A stretch of DNA of 29,988 bases. It comes from Nitrospira sp. Its GTDB lineage: Bacteria > Nitrospirota > Nitrospiria > Nitrospirales > Nitrospiraceae. The notes beneath the pieces were generated by a model. That model saw only the letters and a program-made list of their open reading frames with translations, searched no databases and was not told where the DNA came from. The translations under genes and the position numbers were made by a program. Shown piece after piece: positions 1-9,157 of the stretch (position 1 is the stretch's first letter; each line of letters opens with the position of its first letter). The stretch covers positions 1 to 29,988 of the forward strand of contig JAKDNQ010000004.1 of NCBI GenBank assembly GCA_030456405.1, given 5' to 3'.

Positions 1-629
1 TCTTCCGCATCGGAGAAAGCCAACTGAAGCTGACCAAGGGAATCCAGCGTGATCCAACTCCCATTCAGAAAGCGCTCGAAGCCTTCGAACGGGTCCGAAA
101 GGAATTTCCAGGAAGTCGGTACGACGGCCCAGCGCTTCAAAGGATCCAAGATTGTCACGACCTGCTCGCGCAAACACATCTCTTCGTCGGTCAATTCTAT
201 TATCGACGAGGCTCCTATCTCGCCGCCGCCCATCGTTTCGAGCAAATTATGAAACTCTACCCCGACAAGTCGGTCTCGCCCGATGCCCTCTACTTTCTGG
301 CGCTCAGCTACCATGACCTCGGGGCGGACGATTGGGCCAGTGAGAAACTGATTCTGCTGGCAGAGAAATATCCGGACAGTTCGCATTCGAGCAAGGCAAA
401 GAGCTTGCTTGCAAAGATCGGCGCAGCACAGCCTCCCACGCTGCTGGCAGAAAATGTCGAACCTGCTCCCCCGGCTTCAGCTACTCAGCCGGCTACACCC
501 CAGTCGGACAATCAACCGAGTCTTGCGGCAGGACTCATTCCATCTGTTCCAACTGCATCGTTCCGCATCCCTTCCGCTACGGTATTGAACCAGTCTTTTG
601 TGAGCTGCCGCCTTGGAGCCTGGTGTTGA
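1..629 (+). CDS. bamD: BamD-like outer-membrane assembly lipoprotein, 5' end missing
   Basis: The open frame enters from the left edge (first full codon at 3) and ends at TGA 627-629, so the lipoprotein signal and first repeats are outside the window. What is visible is a tetratricopeptide-like helical repeat protein: segments such as ALEAFERVRKEFPGSRY, AAAHRFEQIMKLYPDK and ASEKLILLAEKYPDS match the BamD (YfiO) pattern, in which each repeat ends in a Y/FP-D/S-S turn. BamD is the essential periplasmic lipoprotein of the BAM complex that inserts beta-barrel proteins. The last 70 or so residues form a Pro/Ala/Gln-rich tail not usual in BamD. It could instead be another TPR protein of the YbgF/BamD superfamily. 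Confidence 0.72.
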   Translation, partial: FRIGESQLKLTKGIQRDPTPIQKALEAFERVRKEFPGSRYDGPALQRIQDCHDLLAQTHLFVGQFYYRRGSYLAAAHRFEQIMKLYPDKSVSPDALYFLALSYHDLGADDWASEKLILLAEKYPDSSHSSKAKSLLAKIGAAQPPTLLAENVEPAPPASATQPATPQSDNQPSLAAGLIPSVPTASFRIPSATVLNQSFVSCRLGAWC

Positions 630-646
630 CTCCAAGCAGCATCGAA

Positions 647-813
647 GCTATCAGCATTCAGCTGTCAGCAAGGTTTGGATCCCGGGCGTAACGTCCCCCA
701 ATGGCTACGAATAGCTCGACAGGCACGTTTCATCAAAGAGATCGTCCCAGTGCGGCAGGAGTTTCGATTCTTTAGCTGAAGACTGATTGCTATTGGCTGA
801 CGGTTGTTATTGC
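647..813. repeat. Intergenic heptamer array with two arms
   Basis: Between the convergent bamD-like and reductase genes lie two low-complexity arms built on a 7-base period: AGCTATC AGCATTC AGCTGTC at 647-667, and TTAGCTG AAGACTG ATTGCTA TTGGCTG units at 772-813. About 100 bases of non-periodic sequence separate them. No coding potential is evident. The same architecture recurs at 2048-2134 and 29174-29300. Confidence 0.55.
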
Positions 814-815
814 AA

Positions 816-2021
816 TCAACGCAGCCGCAGGGCTTCGAGCAGGAGCTCACTGGTGGAGGACTTCACAATTCCCTTGGCCCGCGGGATGAAGGACTGATAC
901 GTTTCTTTCCCCTGTAGCACTTCGCAGTAGAGCTGAACGACCTCTCGGTAGGGGCTCAACAACCGGTGACAGAGGCGCGGGAACGTGTAGACGATGTCGG
1001 CGAGACGCGAGGCAATTCGAAACTCAGCATACAACTGCTCTCTGACCGCCAACTCGTAGTCCCATAAACTCTTGGTCCGATCGTGCCGCTGATTGAGGAC
1101 AGCCATCGCGGCCAGCTTGCCGGAACGGACGGCGTAGTATATACCCTCCCCAAACAATGGATCGACAAGATGCCCGGCATCGCCTACCAACATGGCTTGG
1201 CCATTCACAAGGTCGTCCGGTCCCGGTTTCGGACTGAGTTCGGTCCTGCTAAACAGGGGTAACGGATGGCCAATCGGCTTGGGCACATCCAAGCCCGCCA
1301 GGCCTTTTTCTCCCCCAACGAATCGATCGAAGGTTTTTTTGAGGCTCGCCGGTTTGCTCTGAAACTCCCCCACACCGACCGACAACCGCCCCTGCTTGGG
1401 AAAGATCCAGGCATATCCCTTCGAGCAGACGCCGATATCGATCACGGCTTTGCCTATGGCCTGATACTGCGGCTCCGGTCCAAGTTCGATCTCGCTCTCT
1501 AACGTCGGTATGCAGCGTTGCCGCCGATCGGGGAAAAGATGCCGCGCGACCTGGCTGTTCGCGCCGTCGGCGCCGATCAAGACCTTTGCATGATAGCACC
1601 CGCGATCGGTTGTCACCTCGACACCTCCCGGCACGTGACGGAGCGACTGCGGGCGCTCCCCTTCGTGAATTTCCGTACCGACGCGTCGGGCCTGTTGAAC
1701 CAAGTGATGATCGAACCGATCGCGCATGACCATATAGGCGATTGGACTGGGCGATTCGATCGTGACGGATTCCTCACCCCGGTACAAAAACTGAAATCCG
1801 AAGATGGTGTCTTCGACGACGGACTTGAACCCTGGATCAAGAAGTTGCTCGATCCGGACCGACAAACCGCCGCCGCAGACCTTGTAGCGAGGATGTGTGT
1901 GTTTGTCGATGGCGAGAACCGACAGGCCGGCACGGCTCAGTTCATAGGCAGCAACCGCTCCAGCCGGCCCCAGGCCGACCACAAGCGCGTCGTATACTTT
2001 CACATCTGGCAGAATGGGCAT
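816..2021 (-). CDS. FAD-dependent geranylgeranyl reductase family oxidoreductase
   Basis: A 401-residue flavoprotein. The N-terminal GLGPAG dinucleotide-binding loop (about residues 16-21) is followed by an acidic end to the second strand (LAIDKH) and the KVCGGG segment typical of the family. The second FAD motif GDAGHLVDPLFGEGI is near residue 280. Proteins of this family saturate isoprenoid double bonds (chlorophyll phytyl chain, archaeal lipids, menaquinone tails) or act as related monooxygenase-like enzymes; the substrate here cannot be read from sequence. No transmembrane segment is seen, so it is probably cytosolic or membrane-associated. The ATG at 2021 has no strong ribosome binding site; the GTG codon seven residues in is an alternative start. 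Confidence 0.82.
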   Translation of the reverse strand: MPILPDVKVYDALVVGLGPAGAVAAYELSRAGLSVLAIDKHTHPRYKVCGGGLSVRIEQLLDPGFKSVVEDTIFGFQFLYRGEESVTIESPSPIAYMVMRDRFDHHLVQQARRVGTEIHEGERPQSLRHVPGGVEVTTDRGCYHAKVLIGADGANSQVARHLFPDRRQRCIPTLESEIELGPEPQYQAIGKAVIDIGVCSKGYAWIFPKQGRLSVGVGEFQSKPASLKKTFDRFVGGEKGLAGLDVPKPIGHPLPLFSRTELSPKPGPDDLVNGQAMLVGDAGHLVDPLFGEGIYYAVRSGKLAAMAVLNQRHDRTKSLWDYELAVREQLYAEFRIASRLADIVYTFPRLCHRLLSPYREVVQLYCEVLQGKETYQSFIPRAKGIVKSSTSELLLEALRLR

Positions 2022-2047
2022 GGAGAGAAGAGTCGAGTGCTGAATTT

Positions 2048-2134
2048 TCAGTTTTGAGTTCTCAGTTGTAAGTTCTGAGTTAGGCCGTGGAGGGGGCGAA
2101 ACTCTTCTAACTCAAAACTAAAAACTCAGAACTT
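2048..2134. repeat. Inverted heptamer array (AGTTnTn)
   Basis: The left arm reads AGTTTTG AGTTCTC AGTTGTA AGTTCTG AGTT (from about 2050 to 2081) and the right arm is the same kind of array inverted (TAACTCAAAACTAAAAACTC and onward, 2109-2134). The arms could fold into a long imperfect hairpin with a G-rich 27-base loop. It lies just downstream of ccdA and upstream of the reductase gene, so it might act as a terminator or transcript-stabilising structure. Confidence 0.65.
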
Positions 2135-2152
2135 GGGCAGTACCACCATGTG

Positions 2153-2944
2153 TTACTGGCCAAGGTACCAGCCAATCCCGTATCGCTCTAGAAAACCGGT
2201 AATCATCGTGAGACTATTGGCGTATATCATGACGCCCACGACAATGAGCATCACCCCGCTCACCGTGGAGACGCCCCACAAATACATACGCGCCTGCTTG
2301 AAATAGGCGAGGAACCGATCCACACCCAGGGCCGTGAGAAACAACGGCACACCCAGTCCCAACGAATAGCTCGTCAGCAACAGCACCCCGTTCATCATCG
2401 ACTCGGTGGTACTGGCATACAACAGAATGGTCCCGAGCACCGGCCCGACACACGGGGTCCACCCGGCGGCGAACGCGACGCCAACCAAGAACGACCCCAC
2501 ATATCCAACCGGTCGATTTCTGAACTGGAACCGATGCTCCATTTTGAGAAAACTGATATTCAGAATCCCCAATAGATAGAGACCGAAGATGACGATCACG
2601 ATCCCGCCGATCCGCCGAACGTAATCTTGATACGTCACCAGCGCCTGTCCGATGAAGCTGGCCGACGCGCCAAATGAGATAAATACTGCTGAAAACCCAC
2701 CAATAAACAACAAGGCGTTGACGACAATGGTTTTCTTGAGCTTCGACCGCACCGTCGAATCGGTGAGTTGTTCGATGGACAGCCCTGTGACATATGAAAT
2801 GTAGGAAGGAACCAGCGGGAGTACGCAGGGCGAAACGAACGACAGCAACCCAGCTGAAAAGGCCGCCACGAGCGAGATATTCGTAATCGATTGCGACAAC
2901 GTCAGACAGGCCCCCAGTAGACTTCGGAAAAACTCTGCTGGCAC
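2153..2944 (-). CDS. ccdA: CcdA/DsbD-family thiol-disulfide transmembrane transporter
   Basis: A polytopic membrane protein of up to 263 residues. It has the family hallmarks SFVSPCVLPLVPSY (Cys40) and GWTPCVGPVLG (Cys165), the pair of membrane cysteines that carry reducing equivalents from cytoplasmic thioredoxin to the periplasm. About six hydrophobic segments are visible. In system II cytochrome c maturation CcdA reduces a TlpA/ResA-type thioredoxin, and such a gene lies just upstream on the same strand. The first possible start is GTG 2944, because an in-frame TGA lies a few codons upstream. It has no clear ribosome binding site; a TTG about 16 codons later would give the more usual family N-terminus. 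Confidence 0.9.
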   Translation of the reverse strand: MPAEFFRSLLGACLTLSQSITNISLVAAFSAGLLSFVSPCVLPLVPSYISYVTGLSIEQLTDSTVRSKLKKTIVVNALLFIGGFSAVFISFGASASFIGQALVTYQDYVRRIGGIVIVIFGLYLLGILNISFLKMEHRFQFRNRPVGYVGSFLVGVAFAAGWTPCVGPVLGTILLYASTTESMMNGVLLLTSYSLGLGVPLFLTALGVDRFLAYFKQARMYLWGVSTVSGVMLIVVGVMIYANSLTMITGFLERYGIGWYLGQ

Positions 2945-2992
2945 GCTGGAACTTCACTGATCTGCATGTCTAGGACAACAGGCCAACACCCC

Positions 2993-3161
2993 GCAGGATG
3001 CTCAAAAAGTCCAGACGTCTCACCCGCCCAACCCTGGCGCGCCAAGACACGCCTTGTCCCAAGCAAGGCTGCAGCGAGCGAAGAGGCGAGGCGTACGCTT
3101 CGGTACGTTGAGCCTCTGAGCGATGCGAGAACGAAGCTGGCGGGCTTTTTCAGCATCCTGC
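2993..3161. repeat. Terminal-inverted-repeat intergenic element, copy A
   Basis: The element begins GCAGGATGCTCAAAAAGTCC at 2993 and ends with the inverse complement (GGCTTTTTCAGCATCCTGC) at 3161. Its interior has a self-complementary core around 3105-3120 (GTACGCTTCGGTACG). It encodes nothing obvious. Its right end coincides with the last base of the TAG stop codon of the TlpA-like gene. A second copy lies at 27347-27473 with the same ends and a related core, and a 29-bp relic lies at 6849-6877. It resembles a MITE or REP-like family. Confidence 0.8.
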
Positions 3162-3712
3162 TAGGACTTCATCAACATCTGCACCAGCTGCTGCGCCTCA
3201 GCCGCTCCCCAGTCGCGCGCGCCGAAGATCTGGTGGCGGATGACCCCTTGCCGGTCCACCATGAAGGTCATCGGAAGACTCCGAGCGCCATAGATCAATC
3301 CCACGCGATAGTCGGCATCATGAAGAATAGGGAAGGTCAAACGATTCTCTTGTTGAAACGGCCTCGTCACCGTCATACCCTGCGCATCGGTGGATACCGC
3401 GAGAATCTCAAAGTCCTTTCGCGAAAATGTCTGGTAGAGCGCTTCCATCGCCGGCATTTCTACCCGGCAGGGACCACACCAGGTAGCCCAAAAATTCACC
3501 ATCACCACTTTGCCCCGCAAGTCCGAGAGTGCCACGAGGCGTCCCTGCATATCTAGGAGCTGGAAGTCAGGCGCCGGCTCACCCAGCTTGATACTGTGGC
3601 GCCCAGCGATCGGCAGAATATCTGCCGCCATCGCGCCACCCGCCCCCATCATCGTGGCCATCAAACAAAGCACTGTTCCAGCAATCCAGGCCTTCATCAT
3701 TCCTTCTCTCAT
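3161..3712 (-). CDS. TlpA/ResA-family periplasmic thioredoxin-like protein
   Basis: A 183-residue protein with an N-terminal signal or anchor (KAWIAGTVLCLMATMMGAGG) followed by an AhpC/TSA-thioredoxin fold. The active site is WCGPC (Cys79 and Cys82), preceded by VVMVNFWAT and followed by the MTFMVDRQGVI segment with the cis-Pro region. These proteins reduce apocytochrome c or other periplasmic disulfides, using electrons from CcdA, whose gene follows downstream. The start is ambiguous. The ATG at 3712 overlaps the stop of a small upstream frame (ATGA). ATG codons at 3700 and 3697 lie directly behind AGAAGGA, too close for ideal initiation. Confidence 0.88.
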   Translation of the reverse strand: MREGMMKAWIAGTVLCLMATMMGAGGAMAADILPIAGRHSIKLGEPAPDFQLLDMQGRLVALSDLRGKVVMVNFWATWCGPCRVEMPAMEALYQTFSRKDFEILAVSTDAQGMTVTRPFQQENRLTFPILHDADYRVGLIYGARSLPMTFMVDRQGVIRHQIFGARDWGAAEAQQLVQMLMKS

Positions 3713-3822
3713 TCCGCAATACTGTTCCTTACTCTCCGCCCCCGCTGGGCGCTGCCATGAACGCCCTTCGCCACTAGGACATACACCACCCCCGCGACCC
3801 CAAGAATGGGACTGAATACCAA
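3709..3822 (-). CDS. Possible small membrane peptide upstream of the TlpA-like gene
   Basis: An open frame ends at TGA 3709-3711, overlapping the possible TlpA ATG. It encodes VFSPILGVAGVVYVLVAKGV, one plausible membrane span, then an Arg-rich tail (QRGRRVRNSIAE). The frame is open for 57 codons but contains no ATG. TTG at 3822 (37 residues) is the best start I can offer, and it lacks a ribosome binding site. It could be a translationally coupled accessory to the thiol-redox pair or chance. The rest of the interval up to the metK start at 4046 holds no recognised riboswitch or repeat. Confidence 0.25.
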   Translation of the reverse strand: MVFSPILGVAGVVYVLVAKGVHGSAQRGRRVRNSIAE

Positions 3823-4045
3823 ATTAGGGGAAGCCCAAGCATGATCGTAACATGCGACGGAGGCGAGAGCCGCAGAGCCAAATCATCTTACAAGTGCCGG
3901 AAAATGGGTGTCAAGCAAGCCGAAACTTCAGCCTCCCATCAATCCCTACCTTCGAAGGAATGGACAAGCGAGGACGCATTCAGATACTATCGCGCGGATT
4001 CATCGTTATGGTCCTACTACCGATCACTTCAACCCAGAGGGGCTA

Positions 4046-5194
4046 ATGAGACACAATTACCTGTTCACATCAGAATCCGTTACGGAAGGACATCCGGACA
4101 AGATCGCCGATCAAATCTCCGACGGAATCCTCGACGCCCTCATTGCCCAAGACAAGTTTTCCCGGGTCGCTTGCGAGACGATTTTGACGACCGGAATCGC
4201 CTTCGTGGCAGGTGAAATCTCCACCAAGGCCTACGTCGAGATTCCGGATATCATTCGCGACGTCATTAAAGATGTCGGGTACTGCGATGCGGCCTGGGGA
4301 TTCGACTACCATACCTGTTCCGTGCTCACCGCCATTCACCAGCAATCGGGCGATATCTCCATGGGCGTAGATTCCGGCGGCGCCGGCGACCAGGGGCTGA
4401 TGTTCGGCTACGCCACTAACGAGACGACTGAACTCATGCCTATGCCGATTGTCCTCGCCCATCGCCTCACCAAACGGCTGGCCGAAGTCCGAAAAAAGAA
4501 GATCCTTCCTTGGGTCCGTCCTGATGGAAAGTCCCAAGTGACCGTAGAGTATCGGAATGGAAAACCCGTGCGGATCGACACCATCGTCGTCTCGACACAA
4601 CATAGCCCTGATGTGACGAACAAGCAGATTGAGCGCGACATCATGGAGAAGGTCATCAAGCCCATGATGCCGAAAGGGCTCTACGACCAGACGAGCGTGA
4701 AACACCATATCAATCCCACCGGCCGCTTCGTGGTTGGCGGTCCGATGGGCGACACTGGACTAACAGGCCGCAAGATCATCGTCGACACCTATGGCGGTCA
4801 CGGCAGCCATGGAGGCGGCGCCTTTTCAGGCAAGGACCCCACGAAGGTGGACCGGTCGGCCTCGTATATGGCCCGCTACATTGCAAAGAACATCGTCGCC
4901 GCCGGATTGGCCCAGAAGTGCGAAGTGCAGCTCGCCTATGCGATCGGCGTGGCCGATCCCGTTTCGGTGTTGGTCGACACGAAGGGGACAGAAAAGGTGG
5001 CGGTTGAGAATCTTGACAAACTCGTACGGACACATTTCCCCCTGACCCCTCGTGGCATCATTGACCACCTCAAGCTCCGCCGACCGATCTTCAGAAAGAC
5101 CGCCTCCTATGGGCACTTCGGTCGGAACGAACCGGAGTTCACCTGGGAAAAGACCGACAAGGCCAAACTCTTGCGCAAAGACGCAGGGCTGTAG
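4046..5194 (+). CDS. metK: S-adenosylmethionine synthetase
   Basis: A 382-residue enzyme making S-adenosylmethionine from methionine and ATP. The N-terminus [20 protein letters not shown] carries the catalytic HPDK motif. [11 protein letters not shown] is the ATP-binding signature, and [20 protein letters not shown] carries the phosphate and metal-binding loop. Length and order of motifs match the family over its whole length. The frame stays open 46 codons further upstream, but that extension has no family resemblance, and GAGGGG five bases before ATG 4046 marks the real start. It is followed by a terminator hairpin and then ahcY, the next enzyme group of the methyl cycle. Confidence 0.96.
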   Translation: MRHNYLFTSESVTEGHPDKIADQISDGILDALIAQDKFSRVACETILTTGIAFVAGEISTKAYVEIPDIIRDVIKDVGYCDAAWGFDYHTCSVLTAIHQQSGDISMGVDSGGAGDQGLMFGYATNETTELMPMPIVLAHRLTKRLAEVRKKKILPWVRPDGKSQVTVEYRNGKPVRIDTIVVSTQHSPDVTNKQIERDIMEKVIKPMMPKGLYDQTSVKHHINPTGRFVVGGPMGDTGLTGRKIIVDTYGGHGSHGGGAFSGKDPTKVDRSASYMARYIAKNIVAAGLAQKCEVQLAYAIGVADPVSVLVDTKGTEKVAVENLDKLVRTHFPLTPRGIIDHLKLRRPIFRKTASYGHFGRNEPEFTWEKTDKAKLLRKDAGL

Positions 5195-5216
5195 TTTAGA
5201 TCGAACCGATTACAGA

Positions 5217-6759
<1,543 letters not shown>

Positions 6760-6803
6760 CTTTAGGGGAAAGGCGCTCCGCGATATAGAGGGAAACAGTG
6801 GAC

Positions 6804-6835
6804 AAAAAGGCCACCCGCACGCAGGTGGCCTTTTT
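6804..6835. terminator. Bidirectional intrinsic terminator
   Basis: AAAAAGGCCACC and GGTGGCCTTTTT form a perfect 12-bp stem around an 8-base loop (CGCACGCA). The A and T runs on the two sides let it work on both strands. It is the likely end of ahcY transcription through the repeat element. Confidence 0.85.
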
Positions 6836-6848
6836 GAATGACTGTTGC

Positions 6849-6877
6849 CTAGCTGGGATGCCATTTTGAGCATCCTG
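6849..6877. repeat. 29-bp relic of the GCAGGATGCT element (copy C)
   Basis: The 29 bases from 6849 to 6877 are the exact inverse complement of 27348-27376, the left end of copy B (core CATTTTGAGCATCCTG). Only this end is present here, so it is a truncated relic. Confidence 0.75.
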
Positions 6878-6950
6878 TTCAAGAAGTTTATCGACGCATA
6901 TAGGAACACCTCGCCGAGTTCCGCCAGAGAATGGAGAAGGAGAAATGAAA

Positions 6951-6985
6951 AGGTCACCGGAAACGGTGACCTTTCTATTTTTTTT
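6951..6985 (+). terminator. Intrinsic terminator with long T tract
   Basis: The stem AGGTCACCG (6951-6959) pairs with CGGTGACCT (6964-6972) around a GAAA loop and is followed by a 13-base, almost pure T tract on the plus strand. No clear plus-strand gene lies directly upstream apart from ahcY 400 bases away. The remaining sequence from 6986 to 7146 shows no gene beyond an 18-codon GTG frame at 7094. Confidence 0.8.
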
Positions 6986-7146
6986 AAGCCTCGTCAACTA
7001 ACTGTTCACGCAAAGCCCGCTGATTAAGAGTCCCATAGAAGAGCTACCTCAGGACACCCAACAGAACGAATCAGCAGCAAACGGGGAGGATTCGTGAAGA
7101 CACAGCTCACAATGGATCATGTTGCGTCAGGCTGTTTTGGCACCAA

Positions 7147-7388
7147 CTAAGGCACGGCCAGTGCTATCAGTCGGTCTCTTGCGCCTGATCCATAAAGAAA
7201 GGTAGCAGCAAAGAGTGCAACGAACATCGATATTCCCATGGCAGTTAACCATTGTTTGTGCCCGTACACAGAAAGTTCATGCGGATAGTTGGGCCCAGCA
7301 TTGAAAGAGGTATTCTGTACCATTCCAAGCATGGAATAAAAAACACAGTGAGGGCTCCAGCTAGAACTGCCCATCCTATGATTTTCAA
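7147..7388 (-). pseudogene. Two-span membrane protein, apparently frameshifted
   Basis: Two minus-strand frames together make one sensible protein. The first starts at TTG 7388, overlapping the TGA of the upstream gene, and gives LKIIGWAVLAGALTVFF. The second continues YSMLGMVQNTSFNAGPNYPH and a second membrane span (WLTAMGISMFVALFAATFLYG), ending at TAG 7147. They join at a run of six T (minus strand). One extra T would give an intact 80-residue protein with two membrane spans. Function is unknown. It may be a true pseudogene or a homopolymer miscall. Alternatively the second frame is used on its own from ATG 7374. Confidence 0.5.
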
Positions 7389-7816
7389 CCGAACACCTGT
7401 TGCTGCCGGTGCAGCGACCAGAGCTTCAGTATTTCCGTGCTGATTATGAGCACGATACCAGATATGACAGCAACCAGAGGAGGCATAAGTCCTGTGAGCC
7501 AAGGAATAAAGAACAACGATGGTACAACAGCTATTAAACGAAAGGGAAATTGCGCATACGCCAGCTTTACCCCGAACCGATGGGCACGAAGAAGCAAGAC
7601 TGCAGAAACGGGGATGGAAATATAAAGTATGAATCCCATACTGGCTACCACTATAGGAAGCGCACTACCAAAGGACTCGGTTGTATACCAAGCACTCAGT
7701 AGATCGGAATAAATCGGTACCCGACCAGACCAGAGACTGAGGGCCACATATCGTGCGAAGAAAGCTAGATCCATGAGCCCCCAGATCAGGGCTGCCCTGC
7801 GGACTATCTGATGCAA
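7385..7816 (-). CDS. Uncharacterised membrane protein, about four spans
   Basis: A 143-residue hydrophobic protein I do not recognise. Membrane segments are apparent at roughly residues 10-30, 50-75, 90-112 and 112-132, with an Arg/His-bearing loop (LLRAHRFGVKLAY) between. The start is the rare codon TTG at 7816, which is decided by AGGAGGTG seven bases before it; no ATG lies nearby. Its TGA overlaps the TTG of the next gene, so the two are probably translationally coupled. The cluster reads from 8334 down to 7147. Confidence 0.65.
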   Translation of the reverse strand: MHQIVRRAALIWGLMDLAFFARYVALSLWSGRVPIYSDLLSAWYTTESFGSALPIVVASMGFILYISIPVSAVLLLRAHRFGVKLAYAQFPFRLIAVVPSLFFIPWLTGLMPPLVAVISGIVLIISTEILKLWSLHRQQQVFG

Positions 7817-7915
7817 AAAGACACCTCCTGCATTTTGCGGCGTTTTTCAATGTCCACGAAGAAAATAGGGATCAGGCATGAGCATTGACTTATTCATGGC
7901 TTACTCGCTCGAATG

Positions 7916-8334
7916 TTATGTACGACTCCGACTACGGCAGGGGGGTTGAAGCCCGTCTTTTTCTAAGATGCGTATGCTCACGGTTACTGTAACTCTTTCG
8001 CCATCAGTAATGAACATTTGTCCAAAACACGAGCAAGGGACGATCACTTCGATGGCGGCTGTGTCATCTTGGAGGGGGTAAAGCTGTACGCAACCGTCGC
8101 AGGCCCACAAAACGTTTTACTGCAAGAATACGGCTCAGGTTTCCGAACTTGCATTACGCTACCCTGAAGGATCACGTCATGTTGGGCATATGAACGCGGG
8201 GAGGCGAGAATCGATTCGATTCGCAACGGTTCAGCTGCAAACGAAACACCTAGATGGACGAATAGTAATATTCCAAGCGTAAAGATATATCGAAGACTTC
8301 GAGATGGCAGTATACAGCTATCGGCAAGAATCAT
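7916..8334 (-). pseudogene. Secreted OB-fold-like protein, apparently frameshifted
   Basis: The 5' frame (ATG 8334, AGGAGG eleven bases upstream) encodes a signal peptide ending near FAA-EPLRIESIL, then SYAQHDVILQGSVMQVRKP. The second frame continues WACDGCVQLYPLQDDTAAI and ITDGERVTVTVSIRILEKDG and stops at 7916. The join falls at a run of four T near 8112. Adding one T gives a continuous 139-residue protein with a beta-rich domain resembling OB-fold nucleic-acid- or metal-binding modules and several Cys (SCS, CDGC, CSC). That fold is a guess from strand pattern. It is either a pseudogene or a sequencing indel. Confidence 0.55.
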
Positions 8335-8423
8335 TTGGTTGTGATCCTCCTGGTAGTGTAAGCGAATCTAAATGATTAATCGACAAGTGGATTAAGGCGG
8401 GCCTTGGGCGTATCCTGCCAGTC

Positions 8424-8588
8424 ATGAACCGGTGGCCTCTGTATCTGATCGCTGTGCCGCTTGGGTTGGGGATATTGGGAGCAGTGGTGTACCTTGCCGG
8501 AGTAAACGTTTCAATTCATGTCGCCGACATGTGGGGTAAGGACGATCAACCAACGACCACGCCGCGCGAGTTGAACGCCATCGCCTGA
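8424..8588 (+). pseudogene. Truncated paralogue of the membrane protein at 23359
   Basis: The 54-residue frame begins MNRWPLYLIAVPLGLGILGA and closely matches the start of the 188-residue protein at 23359 (MKRWALYLIAVPLGLGGLLY). The bases just before the start also match (GGCGTATCCTG in both). Similarity fades after about residue 45 (DDQPTTTPREL against NDQAKNAPRDV), and the frame stops at TGA 8588 without the periplasmic domain. It is best read as a truncated copy, though a single-span peptide could still be made. Confidence 0.6.
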
Positions 8589-8663
8589 ATACACGCCCAC
8601 GAAAATGTCTCAACTTTGCCACGCCGCTGAAAGTCTATTCGCACCTGCGCCAGTATTCACCTG

Positions 8664-8691
8664 TTGCACTTGGAACTTGAAACCGCCCACC
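8664..8691. repeat. 28-bp inverted repeat, left copy
   Basis: The sequence TTGCACTTGGAACTTGAAAC continuing to 8691 is the exact inverse complement of 10801-10828. The two copies face each other across the OmpA-type gene. The interval 8692-9157 otherwise holds no gene I can support. An open frame from 8664 crosses the repeat and lacks protein-like composition. Confidence 0.8.
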
Positions 8692-9157
8692 TCATTCGAT
8701 TCAGCCGCTCCACGATAGGTCGTGCCTCTGTAATTTGGAACAAATGCGGGCATTTCCTCAAGGTCTCGCTCGATCCGTTCGATCTGCTATCAACGTACTC
8801 TGGAGTGTATCCCTGCTCAAGAAAGTTAGTTGTGGGCAGTCATAGGGCCGAACTGCAGGTTTGGGGGAATGGCCACTCGGTGTTCACAGCACTGAGCGAC
8901 CTTAATTTAGAAGAAAGTTCAATGACTCCCAGTTGCAAAGTGAATCAGGAAAGCGTATACGAGTGGTTAATATCATCCTAGTTCATCTTGTTAAGGAGGA
9001 TACCACCGGCATTGGCGGTATTGTTCCACCTAGGTATCTCATCCCTGCTTCACCGCGGATCTCCCGCAGTGTTAGAGCGATTCTTTCCCTCAAAACTGGA
9101 CAATCAACTCCCGAATCCGATTCTTAGGTCACTTTATCTTACTTCAAGAGGTGAGAC

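Noticed and set aside
1518..2057. 179-codon frame opposite the reductase gene
   Set aside because: It is the antisense shadow of a clear flavoprotein gene.
3908..4045. 46-codon N-terminal extension of MetK
   Set aside because: The extension has no resemblance to the family; ATG 4046 has its own ribosome binding site and starts the conserved [12 protein letters not shown].
3823..4045. SAM- or SAH-responsive riboswitch before metK
   Set aside because: I looked for conserved cores and stem patterns and could not match any known class; a covariance-model search would decide.
7094..7150. 18-codon GTG frame behind GGAGG
   Set aside because: Good ribosome binding site but no hydrophobic, regulatory or conserved feature, and no gene follows on that strand.
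8664..8981. 105-codon plus-strand frame
   Set aside because: It begins inside the 28-bp repeat, lacks a ribosome binding site and has no recognisable pattern.
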